Of a DNA stretch of 31,872 nt, positions 24,471 to 31,769 are shown one piece after another. Position 1 is the first letter of the stretch. Each line of letters opens with the position of its first letter. Below the pieces are notes generated by a model, which had not been told where the DNA came from, ran no database searches, and saw nothing but the letters and a program-made list of their open reading frames with translations. Position numbers and translations under genes: made by a program. This stretch comes from an uncultured Spirochaetales bacterium (GTDB lineage: Bacteria; Spirochaetota; Spirochaetia; Sphaerochaetales; Sphaerochaetaceae). Location: NCBI GenBank assembly GCA_945947045.1, contig CAMEXG010000004.1:1-31872 (forward strand), given 5' to 3'.

Positions 24471-24499
24471 TTGTTTCAAGTGCTTCAATATGTTAAGAT
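24471..24499 (+). promoter_or_regulatory. Candidate extended -10 promoter of the P-loop kinase gene
   Basis: TTGTTT (24471-24476) lies 17 bp before TAAGAT (24494-24499), which is preceded by TGT, an extended -10 element. The ATG follows after six bases (ATTCCC) and there is no Shine-Dalgarno. Confidence 0.45.
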
Positions 24500-24505
24500 A
24501 TTCCC

Positions 24506-25057
24506 ATGGACAGGATAGAAAGAAAGGAAAGAGTTGTAGAGCTGATTAAGAATGGAGCGAGAATCATAGCCATCGACGGAAGGTGTGCAAGCGGTAAGAG
24601 TACTCTCTCTGAAGATGTAAAGAATACACTAGATGTAAACATTGTGAGAATGGATGACTTTTTCCTTCCTCTTTCTCTCAGGACTCCAGAACGCTTTTCT
24701 CTTCCTGGGGGAAATGTCCACTATGAGAGATTCCTCGACGAAGTAATAAAAGGCATTCTGAGTGGGGAAGATTTTTCTTATAGAGTCTTCTCTTGCTCGA
24801 AGATGGATTATGAAGGAGAGAAAAAGATTCTCTCTTCCCGTCCAATAATCATTGAAGGCTCCTATGCCCTTCATCCCTCATTCCCCCATTATTGGGATAA
24901 AGCCATATTCTTGGATGTAGAAAAAGAGGAGCAGCTGAAGAGGCTGGAGAAGAGATGCCCTGAGAAGTTGGAGGCTTTCAAGAATAAGTGGATACCTCTG
25001 GAAGAAGAGTATTTCTCTTATTATTCCATTCCTTCCAAAGCCGACGAAATACTATAA
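24506..25057 (+). CDS. P-loop uridine kinase-like protein
   Basis: A 183-aa nucleoside/sugar kinase-type P-loop NTPase. Walker A is GRCASGKST (25-33), followed by VRMDDFFLP (47-55), the acidic substrate-binding motif of uridine kinase and phosphoribulokinase relatives. IIIEGSYALHP (about 113-123) is the Walker B-like strand. LEKRCPEKLEAFKNKW would be the lid arginine region. It is shorter than Udk (about 210 aa), so its substrate is open; many such proteins are annotated uridine kinase family. It lacks a Shine-Dalgarno and may be leaderless. Its last six bases overlap the convergent gene at 25052. Confidence 0.85.
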   Translation: MDRIERKERVVELIKNGARIIAIDGRCASGKSTLSEDVKNTLDVNIVRMDDFFLPLSLRTPERFSLPGGNVHYERFLDEVIKGILSGEDFSYRVFSCSKMDYEGEKKILSSRPIIIEGSYALHPSFPHYWDKAIFLDVEKEEQLKRLEKRCPEKLEAFKNKWIPLEEEYFSYYSIPSKADEIL

Positions 25058-25417
25058 GCCCAGCTTTGAGAGAATGCTCTCTATAGCTTTTGTTGCACTA
25101 TTTAGCTCTTCTTTTATATCTTTTACTCTCTCTTGAAACATTTCGTCACATAGAGCCTTGGAGATGTTATCGATAGATCTATCGAGATCTTCTATTTCTT
25201 TTAGCTTTTCTTTCTGATCTCTGATTTCCTCAAGAAACAAATCCATATCATCTATTGTCTTCTCTAGGACTCTTTTGGCGTTTTCGATCCTTTGGAACGT
25301 CAAACAATTTCCGCCATATATCCCCAACAGATTCCAATTGGAAGATAAAGAGAGCATATCTTTTGCTTTTCTGAGGCTTTCTAAAGCTTTTCTTCCTTTT
25401 TCAAGTTCTTTGTCCAT
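25052..25417 (-). CDS. Small helical protein, downstream copy of a tandem paralogue pair
   Basis: A 121-aa, almost wholly helical cytoplasmic protein with no signal peptide or membrane helix. Residues 16-37 hold RKAKDMLSLSSNWNLLGIYGGN, whose SNWxLLxIxGGN core is shared with the upstream neighbour. After GGN it lacks about four residues present in the neighbour, including the MKH segment. The remainder is coiled-coil-prone (LEEIRDQKEKLKEIEDL) and ends SILSKLGL, matching SVLSQLRL in the paralogue. A clear AGGAGA Shine-Dalgarno lies seven bases before the ATG. Function unknown; I recall similar small proteins annotated only as hypothetical in Firmicutes. Confidence 0.72.
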   Translation of the reverse strand: MDKELEKGRKALESLRKAKDMLSLSSNWNLLGIYGGNCLTFQRIENAKRVLEKTIDDMDLFLEEIRDQKEKLKEIEDLDRSIDNISKALCDEMFQERVKDIKEELNSATKAIESILSKLGL

Positions 25418-25433
25418 ATGTATCTCCTATTGG

Positions 25434-25829
25434 TTATATAGATGAAAGCCTAAGCTGTGAGAGGACACTCTCTGTTCTCCTGATCGCTTCATCCAGCTGT
25501 CTCTTTGCGTCGTTTATTCTTGACTGGACGAATATGTCTGAAAGAAAGCCGTCGAAGAAGAAGTCTGCAAATGTGAGAAAACCGTCGATATTGATGTTGA
25601 TTTCAGGTAGATACTCCAGTTCCTTACGAAACTCCCATAGATCTTGTCTGGCTTTATCCAGGACTTGTCTTGCCTTTTCTATCTTCATATGTTTCATAAA
25701 ACCAGTAAATCCATTGCCGCCGAATATATCCAATAACCCCCAGTTCGAGGCGGAAGAGAGAATATCTCTCGCTTCTTTGAGACTGTATAAAGCCTCTTCT
25801 CCTGCTCTGATTGCTCTTTCTTCACTCAT
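25434..25829 (-). CDS. Small helical protein, upstream copy of a tandem paralogue pair
   Basis: A 131-aa soluble helical protein. The N-terminal helix (EEALYSLKEARDILSSA) leads into SNWGLLDIFGGNG (28-40), a Gly/aromatic turn that looks like a conserved family core, then FMKHMKIEKARQVLDKARQDL. A Phe-rich stretch (FLTFADFFFDGFLSDIFV, about 84-101) may be a helix-packing or membrane-touching surface. It ends RRTESVLSQLRL. The gene is followed after 16 bases by its shorter paralogue, so this is a duplication. GAGAG upstream is a modest Shine-Dalgarno. It diverges from def. No known function. Confidence 0.74.
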   Translation of the reverse strand: MSEERAIRAGEEALYSLKEARDILSSASNWGLLDIFGGNGFTGFMKHMKIEKARQVLDKARQDLWEFRKELEYLPEININIDGFLTFADFFFDGFLSDIFVQSRINDAKRQLDEAIRRTESVLSQLRLSSI

Positions 25830-25919
25830 ATCTATATTCTCTCTTCTTTTTGCTTTGTCCTCAAGACTTCCTCCTAGGAAGAAAAAACAATATGATTATA
25901 AAGAAAAGGAAAAACGTAG

Positions 25920-26432
25920 ATGGAACCGATTTTGGAAATAGTTAAAATAGGAGACGATGTGCTGAGAGAGAAGTGCACTCCCGTCAAAGAGTTTGATTCT
26001 TCATTGAAAATGCTTACAGATGCGATGTTCGATGAACTATTGGAAGCTGACGGAGTAGGATTGGCTGCTCCTCAGATAGGAATACCTCAGCGCTTCTTTG
26101 TAGTTGATATCAGAGATGGAAAAAGATATGTATTCATCAACCCTGAGATAGTAGAGACCAGCATGGAGAAAGGCCCATATGAAGAAGGTTGCTTGTCTAT
26201 TCCTGGAGTATACCACGATGTAATAAGACCATTGAGGGTCAAAATCCAGGCCAGAGATGCAAAGGGTAAGCTTTTTAATCTTGATGCAGACGGAATGCTG
26301 GCGAGAGTTATCCAGCATGAATATGATCACCTTGATGGTAAACTCTTTATCGATCACCTAAGTGAAGAAGAGAAGAACAAGATGCTGAAAGCATATGAGA
26401 AGAAGCAGAAGAGGGGTAGTAAGAAAAAATGA
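25920..26432 (+). CDS. def: Peptide deformylase
   Basis: A 170-aa metalloenzyme that removes the formyl group from the N-terminal methionine of new proteins. All three motifs are intact: GVGLAAPQIG (45-54), EEGCLSIPG (Cys91 metal ligand) and QHEYDHLDG (His133, Glu134, His137). The C-terminal tail is Lys-rich (KKQKRGSKKK). AAAGGA lies upstream as Shine-Dalgarno. Its stop overlaps the fmt start by four bases (ATGA), the standard def-fmt pair. Confidence 0.97.
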   Translation: MEPILEIVKIGDDVLREKCTPVKEFDSSLKMLTDAMFDELLEADGVGLAAPQIGIPQRFFVVDIRDGKRYVFINPEIVETSMEKGPYEEGCLSIPGVYHDVIRPLRVKIQARDAKGKLFNLDADGMLARVIQHEYDHLDGKLFIDHLSEEEKNKMLKAYEKKQKRGSKKK

Positions 26433-27355
26433 AGATACTCTATGCCGCGACAGATACAATAGCAGTGCCTCTTCTTTCTCTTCTAGGAGAGAAAGGATTG
26501 GTAGGTGCTGTATTTACAGCTCCGGATGCTCCTGGAAAAAGGGGGAAGACTCTTATTCCTACACCGGTAAAAGTCAAGGCATTGGAACTAGGAATTCCTG
26601 TATTTACACCGGAGCACTTAAAAAAAGAAGAGAGGGAGATAGTCAAGTCCCTTTCTGTGGACACACTTCTTTCGTTTTGCTATGGAAAGATATTCGGTCC
26701 TAAGTTTCTTGCCCTCTTTGAACATACGTTTAATGTTCATCCATCTCCTCTTCCGAAATATAGAGGATGTGCACCTATATATGCAGCTATAAAGAACCTG
26801 GACAAAGAGACAGCGATTACCCTTCAAGAGATAGGGCTTGGAATAGACGAGGGAAGAGTATTTGCGTCTCTTCCTCTCCCTCTTAACGGAGAGGAGACTA
26901 CTAATACTCTTGAAGAAAAAGTATCGGGATTAGTTCCAGAGTTTGTGCTTGATACTCTCTTAAAAATTGATTCCATTACACCAAAAGAGCAGAAAGGTGA
27001 AGCTTCATATACATCTTTTATAAATAAAGAAGACGGAAAGATAGACTGGACGAGAAGTGCAGAAGAGATCCATGCACAAATCAGGGCATGTATCCCATGG
27101 CCTCGATCATATTGTAGTCTTGGAGAAGAAAAGCTTCTTATAACCGGTGTCTATGGTAGCGCTTTCTCTCCTTTTTCTCCTTCAATAGAAGCTCCGGGCA
27201 CTGTCGTGGGTATCGAGAAGGGAAAGGGATTAAAGATCGCCACTGGTAAGGGATACTTATATGTAACCCGAGTTCTTCCTCCCGCTAAGAAAGAGATGGA
27301 CGCTCAGTCATATGTAAATGGAAATAGAAGTATTATAGGGACGGTTCTCCATTGA
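26429..27355 (+). CDS. fmt: Methionyl-tRNA formyltransferase
   Basis: A 308-aa enzyme that formylates initiator Met-tRNA using 10-formyl-tetrahydrofolate. Active-site residues are Asn102 and His104 in FNVHPSPLPKYRG and Asp140 in IGLGIDEG. The C-terminal tRNA-binding domain begins near residue 205 (WTRSAEEIHAQIRAC, PWPRSYC) and ends GTVVGIEKGKGLKI. It forms the formylation/deformylation pair with def. Its stop overlaps the next start (TTGA). Confidence 0.96.
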   Translation: MKILYAATDTIAVPLLSLLGEKGLVGAVFTAPDAPGKRGKTLIPTPVKVKALELGIPVFTPEHLKKEEREIVKSLSVDTLLSFCYGKIFGPKFLALFEHTFNVHPSPLPKYRGCAPIYAAIKNLDKETAITLQEIGLGIDEGRVFASLPLPLNGEETTNTLEEKVSGLVPEFVLDTLLKIDSITPKEQKGEASYTSFINKEDGKIDWTRSAEEIHAQIRACIPWPRSYCSLGEEKLLITGVYGSAFSPFSPSIEAPGTVVGIEKGKGLKIATGKGYLYVTRVLPPAKKEMDAQSYVNGNRSIIGTVLH

Positions 27356-28335
27356 CTTACGATAGATGGAACAATTATAGGGAATACTTATTAAAAAAAT
27401 ATGGAACATCTCTCTACCGTGTGGGGGTGGACGGAGGCTTCAGCTGTCCCAATAGAACAAAAGAAAGACAGGGTGGTTGTACTTTCTGTGACGGTACAGG
27501 AAGTATTGCAGTATATCAAAGGACAAGTGAAAGCGCCTTCCGCCATGATTCTTCTTTTGATGAAGGCGTGTCTGAAGAAGTCTTATTAAGATTCCAATCT
27601 ATCGAGAACCAAATTAATAAAGGACTGGAATTTATTCACAGGCGATACAAAGCAAAGCTTGCAGCCCTATATTTTCAGTCTTGGACCAATACATATGACA
27701 CTGCAGAAAATTTGAAGCGTATCTATGATATGGCCCTCTCCTCTGGAGATTTTTCCGAGTTTATTGTATCCACTCGTCCAGATTGTGTTGAAGATGATAT
27801 AGCCGACCTACTTGCAGGGTACATTACGCAAGATAGGGAAGTCTGGGTTGAGCTGGGGCTCCAGAGTGCATCTGACGAGACGCTGAGAAGAATTAATAGA
27901 GGCCACACACTCTCCGACTATGTCAAATGTATGGAACGCCTCCATAAACGGGGAATAAAAGTCTGTACACATGTAATACTGGGTCTCCCTGGAGAAGGGA
28001 GAGAAGACTTTATCAACACAGCCAAAGTGCTGAATGAAACGGGAAGCGAAGGCGTAAAGATTCACAACCTGCATATTCCTGGAGGCACAAAGATGGCTGA
28101 GGAGTATCTTGAAGGGGAGATCACTTCCTGGTCTACAGAGAGATATATGAATGAGGTGGAGTACTTTCTTCGTCTCTTGAATCCGGAGATGATCATCGAG
28201 CGCTTGGTTTGTGAGACTCCATCCCATAGATTGATGGCTCCACGACATTTTATGGATAAATCTCTTTTCCTCCGTACTCTTAATGATAAGATGGAAAAAG
28301 ACAATACTCGACAGGGGGATTTGTATGAAGGCTGA
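27352..28335 (+). CDS. Radical SAM protein, YhcC/TIGR01212 family
   Basis: A 327-aa radical SAM protein. The cluster cysteines are Cys32, Cys43 and Cys46 (SCPNR...GGCTFC), the long-spaced motif of the TIGR01212/YhcC family. Further marks are ALYFQSWTNTY, STRPDC, WVELGLQS, INRGHT and THVILGLPGEG. The reaction is unknown; family members are linked to tRNA or redox biology only by association. It begins with TTG in a TTGA overlap with fmt; the N-terminal sequence (YRVGVDGGFSCPNR) supports this start. It overlaps the fumarase alpha gene by 11 bases. Confidence 0.9.
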   Translation: MTYDRWNNYREYLLKKYGTSLYRVGVDGGFSCPNRTKERQGGCTFCDGTGSIAVYQRTSESAFRHDSSFDEGVSEEVLLRFQSIENQINKGLEFIHRRYKAKLAALYFQSWTNTYDTAENLKRIYDMALSSGDFSEFIVSTRPDCVEDDIADLLAGYITQDREVWVELGLQSASDETLRRINRGHTLSDYVKCMERLHKRGIKVCTHVILGLPGEGREDFINTAKVLNETGSEGVKIHNLHIPGGTKMAEEYLEGEITSWSTERYMNEVEYFLRLLNPEMIIERLVCETPSHRLMAPRHFMDKSLFLRTLNDKMEKDNTRQGDLYEG

Positions 28336-29149
28336 AGAAGTCATAATAGATGCAGTTATTGAAGCATCCAGAAAACTTCCTTTTGATGCGGTGAAAGCAT
28401 TGGAAAAGGCATATGAAGAAGAGGAAGGAAACAGTAAAGTCGTCCTAAAGGCCATTCTCGATAACTTATCTATTTCAAAGAGTCTGGAGATTCCTCTCTG
28501 CCAAGATACGGGTATGATGTGGTGCTGGGCGGAAATCGGAAGAAATGCAAGAGTCGATATAGTAAAACTGGAGAAGCTTATAGAGACATCTCTGGCAAAA
28601 GCATTTAAGAAGGGGCTTTTTAGAACTTCAGTGGTAAGGGATGCAATGGGGGAGAGGAGTAATACAGGAGACAATCTTCCTCCTGTAATAAACTATTCTC
28701 TTACATCAGGCTCAGATATAACCCTTCATTTCCTTCTCAAAGGCTTTGGAAGCGAGAATTGCTCCTCCCTTACAATGCTTAATCCTACAGCAGGAAGAGA
28801 AGGAGTGATAGAAGCTGTTGTGGATACTATGAAAAGAGCCGGAGCCAAGCCTTGCCCTCCTGTATTTATAGGAGTAGGGGTGGGCGGAACAATGGACAGG
28901 GCTGCGGTGATGAGTAAGGAAGCTTTCTTCAAGAGAGGAAAAGAAACCGATCTGGAAAGAGAGATAAAAGAGAGAATCAACAAACTCAATATAGGACCTG
29001 GTGGGATGGGAGGAAAAAACTCTTCCCTGGGAGTCTTTGTGAAAGAAGAGCCTACACATATTGCGGGGCTACCTGTAGCCGTCACTGTAAACTGTTGGGC
29101 TGAGAGAAAGGCTGAAGTAGTATTACTGGGAGGATATGATGGAGACTAA
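28325..29149 (+). CDS. Class I fumarate hydratase/tartrate dehydratase, alpha subunit
   Basis: A 274-aa Fe-S hydro-lyase subunit, part of a two-subunit class I fumarase that interconverts fumarate and malate (or tartrate and oxaloacetate). The three cluster cysteines are Cys59 (PLCQDTG), Cys146 (GSENCSSL) and Cys257 (NCWAER). GERSNTGDNLPPV and KPCPPVFIGVGVGG are family motifs. Start ATG 28325 follows GGGGG and lies inside the end of the radical SAM gene; an upstream frame at 28283 is unlikely. The beta subunit overlaps its 3' end. The oxygen-labile cluster fits an anaerobe. Confidence 0.93.
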   Translation: MKAEEVIIDAVIEASRKLPFDAVKALEKAYEEEEGNSKVVLKAILDNLSISKSLEIPLCQDTGMMWCWAEIGRNARVDIVKLEKLIETSLAKAFKKGLFRTSVVRDAMGERSNTGDNLPPVINYSLTSGSDITLHFLLKGFGSENCSSLTMLNPTAGREGVIEAVVDTMKRAGAKPCPPVFIGVGVGGTMDRAAVMSKEAFFKRGKETDLEREIKERINKLNIGPGGMGGKNSSLGVFVKEEPTHIAGLPVAVTVNCWAERKAEVVLLGGYDGD

Positions 29150-29657
29150 GCTTTTTTTACCTTCTCAGAACTGGAGTCACATCCACTCCGGAGACATTGT
29201 ATATGTAAGCGGAAAACTCTATGTAGCAAGAGACCAAGCCCATAAACTACTTGTAAGCGAGATAAAGGAAAAAGGAGAGACTCCATTTCCTTTTGAGGGA
29301 AACGCAGTCTATTATATGGGGCCTTCTCCTACAAAGGAGGGGATGGCCATAGGTTCCTCCGGCCCCACGACAAGTAGACGTATGGATGAGTTTTCTCCGT
29401 TCCTGATTTCAAAGGGACTGAAGATCATGATAGGAAAAGGCCCTAGATCGGAGAAAGTCGTGGAGGCTGTGAAAGAGTATGGAGGTCTATATCTTCAGGC
29501 CTTCGGAGGTTGTGGAGCCTTATATGCTTCCCGTACACTCTCTTCCCGGACTCTTCTCTATCCATTCTTAGGACCGGAAGCTGTACTTGAATTGGAGGTA
29601 AAAGACTTCCCGACTATCTGTATAATTGATTCCAGGGGAGAAGTCTTCAAACCTTAA
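29136..29657 (+). CDS. Class I fumarate hydratase/tartrate dehydratase, beta subunit
   Basis: A 173-aa partner of the preceding alpha subunit; the two correspond to the N- and C-terminal parts of one-chain class I fumarases such as E. coli FumA. Marks are GDIVYVSGKLYVARDQAH, GPTTSRRMDEF, IGKGPRSE and AFGGCGALYA. Start is either of two adjacent ATGs (29136 or 29139); GGGAGGA at 29128-29134 gives the second better spacing. Its 3' end overlaps the convergent HAD gene by 11 bases. Confidence 0.93.
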   Translation: MMETKLFLPSQNWSHIHSGDIVYVSGKLYVARDQAHKLLVSEIKEKGETPFPFEGNAVYYMGPSPTKEGMAIGSSGPTTSRRMDEFSPFLISKGLKIMIGKGPRSEKVVEAVKEYGGLYLQAFGGCGALYASRTLSSRTLLYPFLGPEAVLELEVKDFPTICIIDSRGEVFKP

Positions 29658-30321
29658 TGGTTCTGATAAGCTCTATCATTTCTTTAAAAGAAGACACAGA
29701 CCAAGTGGCTCTTGGGCTGGTGATGCCTTTTTGTGAGAAATAAATACTCCTGATTCCGCTGTTTAGAGCTCCCTGGATATCACTTTTTTCGCTGTCCCCG
29801 ATAACTATGCATTCGTCTTTGTCTTTTCCAATGGTTTTCAAGACAATGTCGAAGAACTCTTTCTTGGGTTTCTGAACGCCTATCTCCTGACTTATGAAAA
29901 TATGATCGAAGTACTTAATAGTGTCTGTGTCTTTTAGTCTTCCCCATTGGACTTTTGCTATTCCGTTTGTAATAAGAGACTTGGGGATGTCGGATAGTGT
30001 TTCAAGCATCTCTCTCGCTCCATGGAGCATTATGCCGTTCTCAGAAAGTAGGGTGGCATAAAGATCTGCAGCTTTCTTATGATCTAAATCGGGTCTATGT
30101 AAGTTCTCGAAGAAAAGTTTCATCCTCAGTTCTTCAAGTTCATCCAGGGTGATGGTTCCCTTCTCGAAGGCGTCCCAACACCATAGATTCCCGACTTCAT
30201 AGGCATCTTTCGTCTCTTTTGTGTCTGGAAGATTGAAGTAATCGAATAAAGCTTTAAGTGAAATACGTTCTGTGGCATGAAAGTCCCAAATAGTTTCGTC
30301 GGCGTCAAATAGTAAGTACAT
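29647..30321 (-). CDS. yjjG: HAD-superfamily nucleotidase, YjjG type
   Basis: A 224-aa HAD hydrolase. Motif I is FDADET with nucleophile Asp6 and acid Asp8; motif II SLITNG; motif III QKPKKEFF; motif IV IGDSEKSDIQGA. The DADET form and the closing ATWSVSSFKEMIELI match the YjjG pyrimidine 5'-nucleotidase family, which cleaves dUMP, dTMP and damaged nucleotides. So it may act in nucleotide house-cleaning. It has no Shine-Dalgarno; TATTGT lies six bases before the ATG. Exact substrate is inferred from the family. Confidence 0.88.
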   Translation of the reverse strand: MYLLFDADETIWDFHATERISLKALFDYFNLPDTKETKDAYEVGNLWCWDAFEKGTITLDELEELRMKLFFENLHRPDLDHKKAADLYATLLSENGIMLHGAREMLETLSDIPKSLITNGIAKVQWGRLKDTDTIKYFDHIFISQEIGVQKPKKEFFDIVLKTIGKDKDECIVIGDSEKSDIQGALNSGIRSIYFSQKGITSPRATWSVSSFKEMIELIRTIKV

Positions 30322-30412
30322 AATAGAACAATAACAGAAGAAAGGTATTGATGGGAGTAGAGACTAGACTTTTTCCTCTTTTAGAATGACATTTATTGAA
30401 GAGGAAACGTAC

Positions 30413-31069
30413 ATGAAAAACTCTATCTACTATTTTGTTTCAGGAATCATTGTAGTTATATTCGGCGTATTTGTTATTCTAAATCCTAGTGCTGTAGTCA
30501 ATATTGCGGCTTTTCTATTCTCAGTTGTTCTCTTGTTGAAGGGGATGAGGACTTTTGTCAACACACTTCGTTTTGATAATGTTGCATCCAAAGTCAGCAT
30601 CAATGGCATTGAAATAAATATTGACTCTAAAAAGGAAGTGAGAAAGACAATGTTTCTCAATGCTTTCATCTCTGTCTTGATAGGTTTGATCGCTTTGATT
30701 ATATCCATAGTGGCTATGGTGAGGAAAAGCTCTTCTATTATGAAGATTGTGGTATATGTTGTGGCTTCCGGTTTCCTTATTTCAGGTGTGACGGGAATTC
30801 TTGAAAACAGAAAAATGAAGAGCTGGACAGGAATGAATGAAGTAATAGGAGAGAAGACATTATTCCACTTGATAGTTGCGTTGGTGCTCTTTATTTTCCC
30901 TTCCCTCATCGGCAATGTGTTCATGAATATTCTCGGTGCTGTTGTAGTCACATTCGGAGCCTTGTACTTTGCTTGGGGTGTTTACTTGATAAAGGCCAAG
31001 AAGACACTGGAGAAAATGGAGAAAAAAGAGGCCGAAGATGTTTCTTGGAAAGATGTAGACGAGACTTGA
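30413..31069 (+). CDS. HdeD/DUF308-family membrane protein
   Basis: A 218-aa integral membrane protein with about six helices. GIIVVIFGVFVILNPSAVVNIA is the repeat typical of HdeD/DUF308 proteins, and a second copy lies near LVALVLFIFPSLIGNVFMNI. A soluble loop (about 55-85) and a charged C-terminal tail (KKTLEKMEKKEAEDVSWKD) flank it. HdeD in enterobacteria protects against acid, but most members have no known role. Start ATG 30413 follows GAGGAA; an upstream frame to 30386 lacks a Shine-Dalgarno. TAGAAT near 30382 is a possible -10. Confidence 0.8.
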   Translation: MKNSIYYFVSGIIVVIFGVFVILNPSAVVNIAAFLFSVVLLLKGMRTFVNTLRFDNVASKVSINGIEINIDSKKEVRKTMFLNAFISVLIGLIALIISIVAMVRKSSSIMKIVVYVVASGFLISGVTGILENRKMKSWTGMNEVIGEKTLFHLIVALVLFIFPSLIGNVFMNILGAVVVTFGALYFAWGVYLIKAKKTLEKMEKKEAEDVSWKDVDET

Positions 31070-31081
31070 GGCTATGAGTAA

Positions 31082-31129
31082 TTGACAACTCCTCGTAAAT
31101 TAAAGAAAACTATATGTGTTTCGTATAAC
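31082..31129 (+). promoter_or_regulatory. Possible promoter region of hisIE
   Basis: A consensus TTGACA (31082-31087) has no good -10 at 16-18 bp. TATAAC (31124-31129) is a 5/6 -10 but with a weak -35 (TAAAGA). The 88-bp spacer is AT-rich and shows no hairpin. Weak evidence. Confidence 0.25.
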
Positions 31130-31157
31130 TCTGTTTTGATTATGAAGAGGGGTGGTG

Positions 31158-31769
31158 ATGACCGTTGATTTTTCAAAATATGCCGACGGATTAGTTCCGG
31201 TGGTAGTCCAGGATTGTGTGACAAGGACAGTGCTTACCGTAGGATTCATGAATGAGGAAGCTTATAGACTCACTGTAGACAGAGGACTTGTAACGTTCTA
31301 TTCCCGTTCAAAGAAAAGAATTCGTGTCATGGGAGAAAACAGCGGCAACTATATTAAAGTAAGAGAAATCTTGGTTGACTGTGACGGTGACACACTTCTA
31401 GTGAAGGCAGTGCCATCTGGTCCTGTATGCCATACTGGTCTCGATACTTGTTTCGGCGAAGATAATAAACCTGGTGATTTTTCTTCCTCGGAGTTCCTTT
31501 TTTATTTAGAGTCTGTGATCAACGATCGTAGGCTCAATCCTTCGGAAGGAAGCTATACAAATCATCTCTTCTCACGAGGGCTGAATAGAATAGCACAGAA
31601 AACAGGAGAGGAGGCTGTAGAGCTTATTATTGCAGCCAAGGATAATAACAAGGACTTGTTCTTGGGAGAGGCGGCGGATCTCATGTATCACTTCCTGGTG
31701 CTTCTTGCACAGAAAGACAGCTCGCTATCTGAAGTAATAGATGTGCTGAAGGAAAGACACTCTAGATGA
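31158..31769 (+). CDS. hisIE: Histidine biosynthesis bifunctional HisIE
   Basis: A 203-aa fusion of phosphoribosyl-AMP cyclohydrolase (about 1-105) and phosphoribosyl-ATP pyrophosphohydrolase (about 115-203), steps 2 and 3 of histidine synthesis. HisI metal ligands: VDCDGD (Cys75, Asp76, Asp78), CH (91-92) and Cys98 in DTCF. GENSGNYIKV is present, but the usual WxKG before it reads RVMG. HisE residues: KTGEEAVELIIAA and EAADLMYHFLVLL. Start ATG 31158 follows AGAGGGG; two in-frame GTGs precede it. No other his gene is next to it here. Its stop overlaps the next start (ATGA). Confidence 0.93.
   Translation: MTVDFSKYADGLVPVVVQDCVTRTVLTVGFMNEEAYRLTVDRGLVTFYSRSKKRIRVMGENSGNYIKVREILVDCDGDTLLVKAVPSGPVCHTGLDTCFGEDNKPGDFSSSEFLFYLESVINDRRLNPSEGSYTNHLFSRGLNRIAQKTGEEAVELIIAAKDNNKDLFLGEAADLMYHFLVLLAQKDSSLSEVIDVLKERHSR

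Noticed and set aside
27808..28674. Minus-strand open frame of 288 codons
   Set aside because: It lies antisense across the radical SAM and fumarase alpha genes, whose products carry intact motifs; its translation is Ser/Leu-rich low-information sequence.
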